From positions 45,004 through 109,003 of the forward strand of contig CANPYW010000004.1 in the NCBI GenBank assembly GCA_947588745.1: a stretch of DNA of 64,000 nt. Reading direction: 5' to 3'. Under the pieces are notes generated by a model, which was not told where the DNA came from, searched no databases, and worked only from the letters and a program-made list of their open reading frames with translations. Source of the DNA: Candidatus Gastranaerophilales bacterium (GTDB lineage: Bacteria > Cyanobacteriota > Vampirovibrionia > Gastranaerophilales > Gastranaerophilaceae). The position numbers were made by a program, and so were the translations under genes. Of this stretch, positions 44,596 through 52,709 are shown in pieces; the first letter of the stretch is position 1, and every line of letters starts with the position of its first letter.

Positions 44596-46317
44596 ATGAC
44601 AGTTGGTTCATTTGTATTTATGTTGCATTCACACCTTCCATATTATAGAAAAGCTGGTATGTGGCCGTTTGGTGAAGAAAATCTGTATGAATGTATGTCT
44701 GAAACATACGTGCCTCTATTGAATGCAATATCGGAATTATATGAAGAAGAAGGGATAAAAGCGAAATTAACGGTCGGAATTACTCCTATTCTTGCAGAAC
44801 AATTAAATGATGAACATTTAAAAAACGGTTTTGTTGAATACTTAGATTCAAGAATTGCTGCTGTTTCCAAAGATTTAGAAAGATATCCTGACCCAAAAGT
44901 TGAACATTCTCAACATTTAAAATACCTTGCAAAGTATTATTTTGACTGGTTTAATCATATAAAAGACAGTTTTGTTAATAAATATAACAAAGATTTAATT
45001 TCGGCATTTAAAAAATATCAAGATTTGGGTTGTATTGAAATTACAACTTCCGGGGCTACTCATGGTTTTTCACCACTGCTTGCTACTGATTCTAATTTAA
45101 ATGCACAATTTAAAGTAGGTTCAGATACTACAAAAAGGCTTTTCGGTAAGAAAGCTAAAGGTTGCTGGCTTCCTGAATGTGCATATAGACAAGGTTATGA
45201 ATTCACGGGCAAAGACGGTAAAAAGAAGTGGCGTCCGGCTATCGAAGTAACTCTTCAAAATAATGATATAGAATATTTCTTTACGGAATCACATGTTATA
45301 GAAGGCGGTAACTCGGTTGGTAATAGAAGAGTAGTTGGTATATACGGTAATATTGAATATATTCCGCTTCCTGCAAGAGAAGAAACCGGATATGATACGT
45401 ATTCCGCATATTGGCTTCCTGATGCACAAGTTGCTGTCATGGGTAGAAATGATAGAGCTGGTTTTCAGGTTTGGTCGGCTGCTGACGGTTATCCCGGTGA
45501 CGGATGTTATCGTGAATTCCATAAAAAAGATGATAAGTCTGGTATGAATTATTGGAGAATAACATCTCCTAAGACTGATTTAGGTGATAAAATGCTTTAT
45601 GACCCGGTGTTAGCCATGAATCAAGTAAATTCTAATTCTGACCATTATACAACATTAATTTATGATTTATTAAAAAATTATAAATCTCAAAAAGGCAAAG
45701 AAGGTTTAATTATGGTATCTTTTGATACTGAATTATATGGTCACTGGTGGTTTGAGGGTATTGAATTTATAAAACAGGTAGTAAGAAAAATTAATAATTT
45801 CATTCCAGAAATCGAAAGATTGACTGCAGGCGAATATTTAGAAAAACATCCGCCGGTTGATACAATTCAAATACCTGAAAGCTCTTGGGGGCAAGGCGGT
45901 CATTTCTATGTTTGGTTAAATCACTTAACAGAGTGGATGTGGCCTATAATTCATGGTTGTGAAAAACGTATAATTGATATTGTTTCTAAATACGAAAAAA
46001 TACCTGAAGATAAGCTATTGCACAGGGCTTTAAACCAGCTTGCAAGGGAAAATTTATTACTTCAAAGTTCTGATTGGCCTTTCTTAATTACAACATGGCA
46101 GGCAAAAGATTATGCAACTGAAAGATTTCAAGAGCATGTTGCAAGATTTGAAAAAATTGCAGACATGATAGAAGAAAACAGAATTGACGATTTAGAACTT
46201 CAAAAAATTGAGTCAATAGATAATTGCTTCCCTGTTATTGATTACAGAGTATATTTACCTATTGAAGAAGGTGTTATACCGCAACAAGAGGCTAAATTAG
46301 CTCCTTTGTATGTATAA
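44596..46317 (+). CDS. Glycoside hydrolase family 57 protein (likely 1,4-alpha-glucan branching enzyme)
   Basis: The 573-residue protein has the GH57 regions: HSHLPYY at 11-17, the nucleophile Glu194 in GCWLPECAYRQG, the acid Asp377 in VSFDTELYGHWWFEG, then SSWGQGGHFYVWLN. A DUF1957-type helical domain fills the C-terminus, as in GH57 branching enzymes that make alpha-1,6 branches in glycogen. Alpha-amylase or glucanotransferase activity is possible because the fold is shared. GGAGG precedes the ATG. A palindrome lies upstream and a terminator downstream, so it is monocistronic. Confidence 0.88.
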   Translation: MTVGSFVFMLHSHLPYYRKAGMWPFGEENLYECMSETYVPLLNAISELYEEEGIKAKLTVGITPILAEQLNDEHLKNGFVEYLDSRIAAVSKDLERYPDPKVEHSQHLKYLAKYYFDWFNHIKDSFVNKYNKDLISAFKKYQDLGCIEITTSGATHGFSPLLATDSNLNAQFKVGSDTTKRLFGKKAKGCWLPECAYRQGYEFTGKDGKKKWRPAIEVTLQNNDIEYFFTESHVIEGGNSVGNRRVVGIYGNIEYIPLPAREETGYDTYSAYWLPDAQVAVMGRNDRAGFQVWSAADGYPGDGCYREFHKKDDKSGMNYWRITSPKTDLGDKMLYDPVLAMNQVNSNSDHYTTLIYDLLKNYKSQKGKEGLIMVSFDTELYGHWWFEGIEFIKQVVRKINNFIPEIERLTAGEYLEKHPPVDTIQIPESSWGQGGHFYVWLNHLTEWMWPIIHGCEKRIIDIVSKYEKIPEDKLLHRALNQLARENLLLQSSDWPFLITTWQAKDYATERFQEHVARFEKIADMIEENRIDDLELQKIESIDNCFPVIDYRVYLPIEEGVIPQQEAKLAPLYV

Positions 46318-46340
46318 ACTCAAATATATATAAATTAGAA

Positions 46341-46366
46341 AGAACCGCTTTAAGCGGTTCTTTTTT
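46341..46366 (+). terminator. Rho-independent terminator after GH57 gene
   Basis: GAACCGCTT (from 46342) pairs directly with AAGCGGTTC (to 46360) and is followed by six T. Confidence 0.9.
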
Positions 46367-46394
46367 GTTTTAAAATTGTTTTTTCATTAGGCTG

Positions 46395-47126
46395 TTATTT
46401 AGAAAGAATAACGCCTTGAACTTCTTTTTGAAGATTGAGAGAATCTTGCAGGCTGTTTTTTAGTTCAGCAGCAGTATTAGCATTATAAAACTTACCGGAT
46501 GTAACAAGTGCAACACATTTAAGTTGATTATTCGCCTGCTCATCTCCAATAGCGAGGGCAATGACATCTATTCTGATATCATCACGATATTTCATTAAAT
46601 CTATAACAAAGTCACAAGGGCTTTCATCGCAGTTTTCACCGCCGTCACTAATTAAAATAATACGTTTTTTTGATTGCGTATCCGCAAAATCGAAATATGC
46701 CGCTTGTTTTAGTGAGTAAGTAATCGGAGTCCATCCAACAGCTTTCATTGAGTTAAGGCGTGAATAAATATTTGCTGTGTTATTTGGTTGAATTGGAGCT
46801 ATAAGTTGTGAAGCTGTACAGCTTTGTTTTGGCGTGAAACCTGTTCTATGACCGTAAACCCTAAGCCCTACAGAGGTTGAAGAAGGTATCATAGGAAGTA
46901 TTTCTTTCATAGTTGAAAGTGCGGTTTGGAGTTTTGTTTTACCCGTAATTCTTTCATTCATGCTATTTGACAAGTCGACAATAAAAAGAATTTTTTCTCT
47001 GTCATCAAATGAATTTACATTATTTTGATAATTTGTAGGAGTTGAATAGGTAAAATTCTGTTTAGCATAAGCAAAACTGCCAAAAACTGAAATTAAAACA
47101 ATTATAAATATTAATATTCTTTTCAT
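46395..47126 (-). CDS. Secreted vWA-domain protein, copy 1
   Basis: The 243-residue protein has a signal peptide (MKRILIFIIVLISVFGSFAYA) and one von Willebrand A domain with a complete MIDAS: Asp51-Ser53-Ser55 in FIVDLSNSMNE, Thr in TPITYSL and Asp in ISDGGENC. Cys pairs in SCTASQLIAP and GENCDESPC are shared with the two neighbours and may form disulfides outside the cell. ATG at 47126 follows GGGTGATTTT. Such domains bind metal-dependent protein ligands; the partner is unknown. It is the last gene of three in a row. Confidence 0.87.
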   Translation of the reverse strand: MKRILIFIIVLISVFGSFAYAKQNFTYSTPTNYQNNVNSFDDREKILFIVDLSNSMNERITGKTKLQTALSTMKEILPMIPSSTSVGLRVYGHRTGFTPKQSCTASQLIAPIQPNNTANIYSRLNSMKAVGWTPITYSLKQAAYFDFADTQSKKRIILISDGGENCDESPCDFVIDLMKYRDDIRIDVIALAIGDEQANNQLKCVALVTSGKFYNANTAAELKNSLQDSLNLQKEVQGVILSK

Positions 47127-47193
47127 AAAATCACCCGTTGTTGTATATTTTACCAAAAAGTGTATTTAAAGTCATTAATCTTGAGAATATTAA

Positions 47194-48033
47194 TTAATCT
47201 TTAAATTCAAACAAATAATTTTTATAAGTTATGTTTGATTTACTTAAATTCTTTTCTGTTGTCAGAGGCTTATGTATTGTTTTTGCTGGTGGTGGAACTA
47301 TTTTAATAGTATTAAATATTTTGTTAAAGTCATCGGTGTTATTAACAGGGTAATAATTGCCGTTTCCGTAGTCTGCCAGACATTTTAATTGAGAATAATC
47401 GTTTTCTTTAATAGTTATGCCGATAACATCAATTATGTAATCATGATGTGTTCTTATAAACTCTTTAATGAATTCGCAAGGGTTATCTCCACAGGTTTCA
47501 ACGCCATCTGTAATTAAAATAATATGTTTCATTTTGGCTGTTTTTGAAAAGTCGTTTGTAACGGCATTTCTTAATGAGAACCCTATAGGAGAAGCACCTC
47601 TTGTTGTATATCTATTGAACGAATTTAAAATGTAATCTTTATTATTAGTGCTTATTGGGGCAATAAGCTTAGAAGCAGAACATATTTCTTTTTCATACAG
47701 ACTTTCTATATTTTCTGCAATATATGAACTTTCAGAAAACCCAAAAATTCTTAGTCCGACTTTTATGTTGTTTTCGAGTTTGTTTAAAATTTCTCTTAAT
47801 ATATCTATAGTTATAATTAATTTTGAAGTATATCCCATTCTTCCATTCATTGAGTTTGAATAATCCAGAATAAATAAGACTTCTTCATCACTTTTAATAG
47901 TCAATTCATTGTTTGAATTTATGTTATAGTAGTTGTAATTATTATAAGAGTATGCTTTTATGCCAAAGTTAATTATTAATGTAATGATAAAAAAAAATAT
48001 TAATGTTTTCTTTTTTAAAAGAAATTCAGTCAT
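47194..48033 (-). CDS. Secreted vWA-domain protein, copy 2
   Basis: The 279-residue protein has an N-terminal hydrophobic segment (KKTLIFFFIITLIINFGIKA) as signal or anchor, an Asn/Tyr-rich spacer, and a vWA domain with FILDYSNSMNG, SPIGFSLRNA and ITDGVETC, again with CEFI and CSASKLIAP. A C-terminal extension of about 40 residues ends TYKNYLFEFKD, a tail shared in part with copy 3 (TYKNYIIETYD). The common tail may be a docking or sorting signal. It starts two bases after the copy 3 stop. Confidence 0.85.
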   Translation of the reverse strand: MTEFLLKKKTLIFFFIITLIINFGIKAYSYNNYNYYNINSNNELTIKSDEEVLFILDYSNSMNGRMGYTSKLIITIDILREILNKLENNIKVGLRIFGFSESSYIAENIESLYEKEICSASKLIAPISTNNKDYILNSFNRYTTRGASPIGFSLRNAVTNDFSKTAKMKHIILITDGVETCGDNPCEFIKEFIRTHHDYIIDVIGITIKENDYSQLKCLADYGNGNYYPVNNTDDFNKIFNTIKIVPPPAKTIHKPLTTEKNLSKSNITYKNYLFEFKD

Positions 48034-48035
48034 AA

Positions 48036-48800
48036 TTAATCATAGGTTTCTATTATGTAATTTTTGTATGTTATATCATTAGATTTGAAAAGCTGATTTT
48101 GTGGTTGTATTTGTGTATTATATTGATTTTGAGGCTGTATATCTGCTGTTGGCTGTAATACTCTATAAAATGCGTCTTCTATCTGATTTGAAGTATTTGC
48201 GGTTATTATCGTTCCGCTTGTTGCTTCCGTAAGGCATTTTAATTGAGATAATTCATCACCTGTAACACCAATGGCTATAACATCTATAATTAAATCTTTT
48301 CTTCTTTGCATCAAATTTCTTATATATGAACAAGGGTTTTCTTCGCAGCTTTCCCCGCCGTCAGTTATGAGGATTATATGTTTTGTATTTGATGATGATA
48401 TAAAATCATATTTTATGGCAGTATCTATTGAATAGGTTAAAGGTGTAGTTCCCAGCGGAACTATAGAATCCAATGCAGACTCTATATTTGCTATATTATA
48501 GCTTCTGATAGGTGCTACAAGCTGTGTTGCTCTGCAAAGTGCCGACGGGTCTGTAAGGAAAGTTAATAATGAAGCATCTATTGTTAAACCTATTGTTCTT
48601 AATCCGACTAGTTCTTCTTGATTGAGCTTTTGCAATTGTGATTTAGCTGCATTTATCGCAACAACATATTTAGGAACACCGTTTAAGGGTTGGTTCATGC
48701 TTAATGAAGCATCTAAAATTATAAGCTTTTCTTCGGCTGCAACAGCACTTAAAAAAGATAATATAAACAGTATTATTGTTAAGAATATTTTTTTCTTCAT
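48036..48800 (-). CDS. Secreted vWA-domain protein, copy 3
   Basis: The 254-residue protein has a signal peptide (KKKIFLTIILFILSFLSAVAA), a vWA domain with IILDASLSMNQ, TPLTYSI and ITDGGESC, and a Gln/Asn-rich tail ending DITYKNYIIETYD. The MIDAS is complete. With copies 1 and 2 it forms a set that has diverged in loop length and tail. It is the first gene of the group; a hairpin at 48849-48869 lies between it and the upstream 55-residue gene, which may stop most transcripts before it. Confidence 0.87.
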   Translation of the reverse strand: MKKKIFLTIILFILSFLSAVAAEEKLIILDASLSMNQPLNGVPKYVVAINAAKSQLQKLNQEELVGLRTIGLTIDASLLTFLTDPSALCRATQLVAPIRSYNIANIESALDSIVPLGTTPLTYSIDTAIKYDFISSSNTKHIILITDGGESCEENPCSYIRNLMQRRKDLIIDVIAIGVTGDELSQLKCLTEATSGTIITANTSNQIEDAFYRVLQPTADIQPQNQYNTQIQPQNQLFKSNDITYKNYIIETYD

Positions 48801-48848
48801 AATATAATTTTATCAGATTTTTTCAGAAAAGCGATATAATATTATAAA

Positions 48849-48869
48849 GGAGGAACAAAATGTTCCTCC
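48849..48869 (-). terminator. Hairpin after the 55-residue peptide gene
   Basis: GGAGGAACA (48849-48857) pairs perfectly with TGTTCCTCC (48861-48869), loop of three bases. On the minus strand it is followed by TTTATAAT, so the T tail is short. It is probably a terminator or an mRNA 3'-end stabiliser. Confidence 0.55.
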
Positions 48870-48900
48870 AAAAATATATATAAATTTTAACTAACCAAAT

Positions 48901-49068
48901 TTAGCAGCCTATGCCCAGCATCTTTTTGTACCAGCTGAATGTTTCAATATCATTACCATTAAACGTTGCTTTTAATGATTGTTTCTTTAAGTACTTTTCA
49001 AATTCATCGGTAAATTTTGACGTGATTGGTGCAGAGCTTTTTCTAACTTCCATAGATGCCATTGACAT
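48901..49068 (-). CDS. Small protein of 55 residues ending GIGC
   Basis: This gene is too short for usual gene finders but is well supported: ATG at 49068 follows AAAAGGAGG with five bases between, a strong promoter lies 40 bases upstream and a hairpin follows the TAA. The product starts MSMASMEVRKSSAPITSK, has a charged amphipathic middle and ends FSWYKKMLGIGC, with its only Cys as the last residue. There is no signal peptide. I do not recognise it. A peptide pheromone precursor, a RiPP precursor or a small regulatory protein are possible; none is shown. Confidence 0.7.
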   Translation of the reverse strand: MSMASMEVRKSSAPITSKFTDEFEKYLKKQSLKATFNGNDIETFSWYKKMLGIGC

Positions 49069-49108
49069 GATAACCTCCTTTTATTCGTAACACAATTAAA
49101 GAGCAATA

Positions 49109-49136
49109 ATTATATTATAATTGTACCATTTTTCAA
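49109..49136 (-). promoter_or_regulatory. Strong promoter of the 55-residue gene
   Basis: On the minus strand TTGAAA (49131-49136) and TATAAT (49109-49114) are 16 bases apart, about 40 bases upstream of the ATG. Both boxes are near consensus. Confidence 0.7.
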
Positions 49137-49244
49137 GCATGATTTCACATTGGATATGTAGCTTATTAATAAACTAACTATCATTATTGATTTTGGACTA
49201 TGTAAATATATATTTAAATGATTGTTTAAATAATGTATAAAATT

Positions 49245-50378
49245 TTAAATGTAATTAGGATTTATAGAAAGCCACTTATATTGTTGTTTATCGATATTTC
49301 CTGGCTTTTCAACAACATAAGTACCTCCAAAACGCCCTCTGGAAAAGGTTATAAATCCGTCCTCTGATATACTAATTAATGCTTTTCTAATTGTGTTTGA
49401 ACTTACATCAAACATTTTTGAAAGTTCAATCATAGAGGGAAGTTTATCTCCGGAATTATAATTTTGATTTATCAAATTAATAATTTTTTCTTCTGTTTTT
49501 TGGTAACTGTACAAAGCAGCTTTATCTGCATTTGCAAAAATTTCGGTTTTTTGGTTTAGGTTATTATCGAAAGGATTTTTAGCTAATATACTTCCGTATC
49601 TTCCTCTTCTTGTAAGTATAATTCCTTCTTTATTGAGAATATTTATGCAGTCATTAATTGTTTTAATACTAACATTTAATTTTTGTGCAAGAATATCATA
49701 AGTTGGTATTCTATCGCCCACAGCGTAATTTTTAGAAAGATAGTTTTTAAGAATATTAGTAATTTTATCGACAAGAGTTTGTGTTGAAAAATTTTGTAAG
49801 ACATTTAATTCTTCATTAGAAAGTGTCGGGATTTTTTTTATATACCAGCTTGTAATGTTGCCTCTATTTTGATTTAAGCCTATTATTCCGGCTGATAATA
49901 GATTTTCATAAGCTAATCTTGTTGTATTTTGTGATATTTCAAGTAATTCGGCAACTTGTCTTGCAGAAGGCAGTGAACTGCCTATTTTGTATCGGTTTTG
50001 AATTATGTACCTTTTCAATGCAAGAATTGCTATATCACGTTTTGAGGTTAATTTTATATGCGTGGATATCGGATTTGAAACTGAAGCAATCATAGTACCA
50101 AGTTTTTGCTTTGATTTAACAAGTCCGGTATCTTCGATATATCTTATTGCATTTTGAACAGTGCCGACACTTACGCCGAGATAGTTTGAAATTTCTGATT
50201 TCTTTGGAAGAATATCATTTTCTTTAATTTTCTTTTTTTCTATCGATGAAATTATCCAATTAGTAATCCACTTCTTTATAAGTGAGTCTTTTGGTTCATA
50301 GGAATTAGCGAAATCAGGTAATTCAACAGGTAATTCATTAATATTAATTTTTCTTTGTTCTGTAACTATATCAGGCAT
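49245..50378 (-). CDS. Regulator with four tandem GntR-type winged-helix domains
   Basis: The 377-residue protein is built only of DNA-binding repeats. GntR-like winged helices are seen at about 33-100 (LPKKSEISNYLGVSVGTVQN), 113-180 (LPSARQVAELLEISQNTTR), 201-267 (IPTYDILAQKLNVSIKTIND) and 291-357 (LPSMIELSKMFDVSSNTIRK), each ending in a beta wing with a basic or Gly-rich turn. There is no FadR, HutC or aminotransferase effector domain. GGAGG precedes the ATG. One protein could bind four half-sites. It is read between the small peptide gene and the response regulator gene. Confidence 0.85.
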   Translation of the reverse strand: MPDIVTEQRKININELPVELPDFANSYEPKDSLIKKWITNWIISSIEKKKIKENDILPKKSEISNYLGVSVGTVQNAIRYIEDTGLVKSKQKLGTMIASVSNPISTHIKLTSKRDIAILALKRYIIQNRYKIGSSLPSARQVAELLEISQNTTRLAYENLLSAGIIGLNQNRGNITSWYIKKIPTLSNEELNVLQNFSTQTLVDKITNILKNYLSKNYAVGDRIPTYDILAQKLNVSIKTINDCINILNKEGIILTRRGRYGSILAKNPFDNNLNQKTEIFANADKAALYSYQKTEEKIINLINQNYNSGDKLPSMIELSKMFDVSSNTIRKALISISEDGFITFSRGRFGGTYVVEKPGNIDKQQYKWLSINPNYI

Positions 50379-50477
50379 AATACCTCCTGTTCCGGATATT
50401 ATAAGTCTGATTATAATATTTTTTGTTATTTTTTTTAATAATATTAATAATTTGTTACTTTAAATAATAAATCAATA

Positions 50478-51146
50478 TTAAACAATACCTTCTCTCAATG
50501 CTTTAACAGCGGCTTGTGTTCTGTCATCAACAACAAGTTTTTGTATTATATTGCATACGTGAGCTTTTGCGGTATGTTCGCTTATACAAAGTAAATTAGC
50601 AATATCGCTGTTCGATTTTCCGTCAACGACAAGTTTTAAGACTTCATACTCCCTTTCTGTGAGATTAGCGTGTGTACTTCTAAATACTGCTCTTGAACCT
50701 TTTTGCTTTGGAATAACCTGTTCCGATTTATTTCTTAATGAAGGTACAATCTTTGGGTCTAGCCACATAGCACCCTTATGAACACTTTTTACCACATTTA
50801 ACAACATATCTGAACAAATATCTTTTATAACATAAGCGTAAACGCCCGCTGATAAAGAATTTGATATTTCATCCATATTATCATGAGATGATAAAATTAT
50901 TATTTTAGATGGTATATTTTCTTCGTAAAGTGCTTTAATTACTTTAATTCCAGACATATCAGGCAATCCTAAATCAAGTAAAATGATGTCCGGAACCAGT
51001 GTTTTGGCTTTATTTATCGCATCTCTGCCATTTTCGGCTTCAGCTATTACTTCAAATTCATTATTTTCTTCAAATATAGTCTTTATTCCCACCCTGATAA
51101 GTTTATGGTCTTCTACTATTAATATTTTAATCGGATTTATATTCAT
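50478..51146 (-). CDS. NarL/FixJ family response regulator
   Basis: The 222-residue protein has a receiver domain with ILIVEDHKL at the start, the phospho-acceptor Asp58 in IILLDLGLPDMSG, and a LuxR-type helix-turn-helix in TEREYEVLKLVVDGKSNSDIANLL and SEHTAKAHVCNIIQKL. ATG at 51146 follows GGAGGTCATT; the upstream ATG at 51176 lies before that site. No histidine kinase is adjacent; the one at 57415 is a possible partner. It is 99 bases upstream of the four-repeat regulator on the same strand. Confidence 0.92.
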   Translation of the reverse strand: MNINPIKILIVEDHKLIRVGIKTIFEENNEFEVIAEAENGRDAINKAKTLVPDIILLDLGLPDMSGIKVIKALYEENIPSKIIILSSHDNMDEISNSLSAGVYAYVIKDICSDMLLNVVKSVHKGAMWLDPKIVPSLRNKSEQVIPKQKGSRAVFRSTHANLTEREYEVLKLVVDGKSNSDIANLLCISEHTAKAHVCNIIQKLVVDDRTQAAVKALREGIV

Positions 51147-51362
51147 AATGACCTCCAATCTTATATTAGTTTCCATATTTAATTTCTTAAACCTGCTAAA
51201 TATAAAATTATGTGTATAATTAGTTTTTTTATAAAAAAAATATTATTATTAAAAAAATTATTTTTACAGAATTAAATAACGAATAGATATATACTTATAA
51301 TATTTAGATGAACTATAAAATATTATGAATATATATCGTACCACAATATACCGATAATATTT

Positions 51363-52409
51363 ATGGACAAAAATTTATTTAAAAATATAAAATTTATAGA
51401 AACGGATGATAAATCGATAGGATTATACAGTGATGTATATAAAGATATTTTTCATTCAAAAACTGGTGCATTAAAAGAGGCTAATGAAAAATTTATTCAT
51501 CCGATAAAAAACTTGAATTTTAATTTTGAAATTAAAATTTTAGATATATGTTACGGTATTGGTTATAATACAAAATCTGCATTAGTAAATTTAGGTGCTA
51601 ATCATTCAATAGAAATAGATGCATTAGAATTAAACCCCGAATATATATTAATATCTCCTCTGATTTCTGATTTAATTAATGATAATGAATTAAAAATATT
51701 TATGTTAGAGCAAATATTTAAAAATTTTAAGGATTTAGAGGTTTACAAAGAGGTTTTAAAATATATCTGTTTTGAAAAATTAAATACTTTTTTTGATAAA
51801 TTCATAATCGATTTTATGACCTATTTATTTTCTTCCGGGTATATTTTATTACCTGACATAAATCAACAAGGCTTCTTACATAATATATATTATAAGTATA
51901 TATCGAACAACAATTTATACTATGATAATACCAATAAATACGCCAAACATAAAATTAACTATTTTAATGGTGATTCGAGAAAATCTATTCAGCTTTTAAA
52001 TAATGTATATGATGTTGTATTTCTTGATGCATTTTCACCTCAAAAATCTCCTGCTTTATGGACAATTGATTTTTTGGCTCAAATTAAAAAATTAATTCAT
52101 GATAATTCAGTAATTGTTTCATATTCAAAATCCACACCATTTAGAAGTGCATTATTAGAGCTTGGTTTTCATGTTGGTAAAACTTTTATTGATTATAATG
52201 AATGTGGAACTATAGCATCATTAAATATTAATAATATTTCTAATCCTCTTTCAGATTTCGATTATCAAATTATTAAAACTACAAGTGGTGTTGTTTATAG
52301 GGATAAATTTTTAAACGCTTCCGATACTGATATAATTAATAATCGAAATATTGATATGAAACTTTCAGGCAGGCAATCACGTACTTCTTTTATGAAATTT
52401 TCCTCTTGA
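51363..52409 (+). CDS. MnmD-like tRNA (mnm5s2U34) methyltransferase domain protein
   Basis: The 348-residue protein has DVYKDIFHSKTGALKEANEKFI, the SAM motif ILDICYGIGYNTKSAL, LELNPE, then FNGDSRKSIQLLNNVYDVVFLDAFSPQKSPALWT and SYSKSTPFRSALLELGF, the pattern of the methyltransferase half of MnmC. It lacks the FAD oxidase half, as in other MnmD proteins. Between the SAM site and GDSRK there is an insertion of roughly 90 residues, longer than I expect for the family. A tail of about 40 residues follows. Confidence 0.85.
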   Translation: MDKNLFKNIKFIETDDKSIGLYSDVYKDIFHSKTGALKEANEKFIHPIKNLNFNFEIKILDICYGIGYNTKSALVNLGANHSIEIDALELNPEYILISPLISDLINDNELKIFMLEQIFKNFKDLEVYKEVLKYICFEKLNTFFDKFIIDFMTYLFSSGYILLPDINQQGFLHNIYYKYISNNNLYYDNTNKYAKHKINYFNGDSRKSIQLLNNVYDVVFLDAFSPQKSPALWTIDFLAQIKKLIHDNSVIVSYSKSTPFRSALLELGFHVGKTFIDYNECGTIASLNINNISNPLSDFDYQIIKTTSGVVYRDKFLNASDTDIINNRNIDMKLSGRQSRTSFMKFSS

Positions 52410-52709
52410 TATTATCTATTTAGCTAATCATATTAAATTAAAATTTACGTAAAAAGAGTAATATTCCTATTGAGAAACAAACAATGCTCCAAACTCTATA
52501 TGAAATTCATATAAATAAAATGCTTAAATCTAGAGTATAAAACTATAACTATATTAAAATATTTTATTAATAAATCCAAAAATATTATAGCTACATAACG
52601 TATCGAAATAAAATTTTATAAGTATATATCTTATAGAATTAATATTTTATTAAAAATTAAATTATTGAAAATATATTTTATAATAATAAAATAAATAAAG
52701 AGGTATGAT
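52410..52709. other. AT-rich intergenic stretch of 300 bases
   Basis: I see no gene, RNA or clear repeat here. The sequence is about 80% A+T with several TATAAT-like words, and the FAD gene presumably has its promoter in the last 60 bases, where no good -35 and -10 pair at normal spacing could be picked. Confidence 0.5.
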
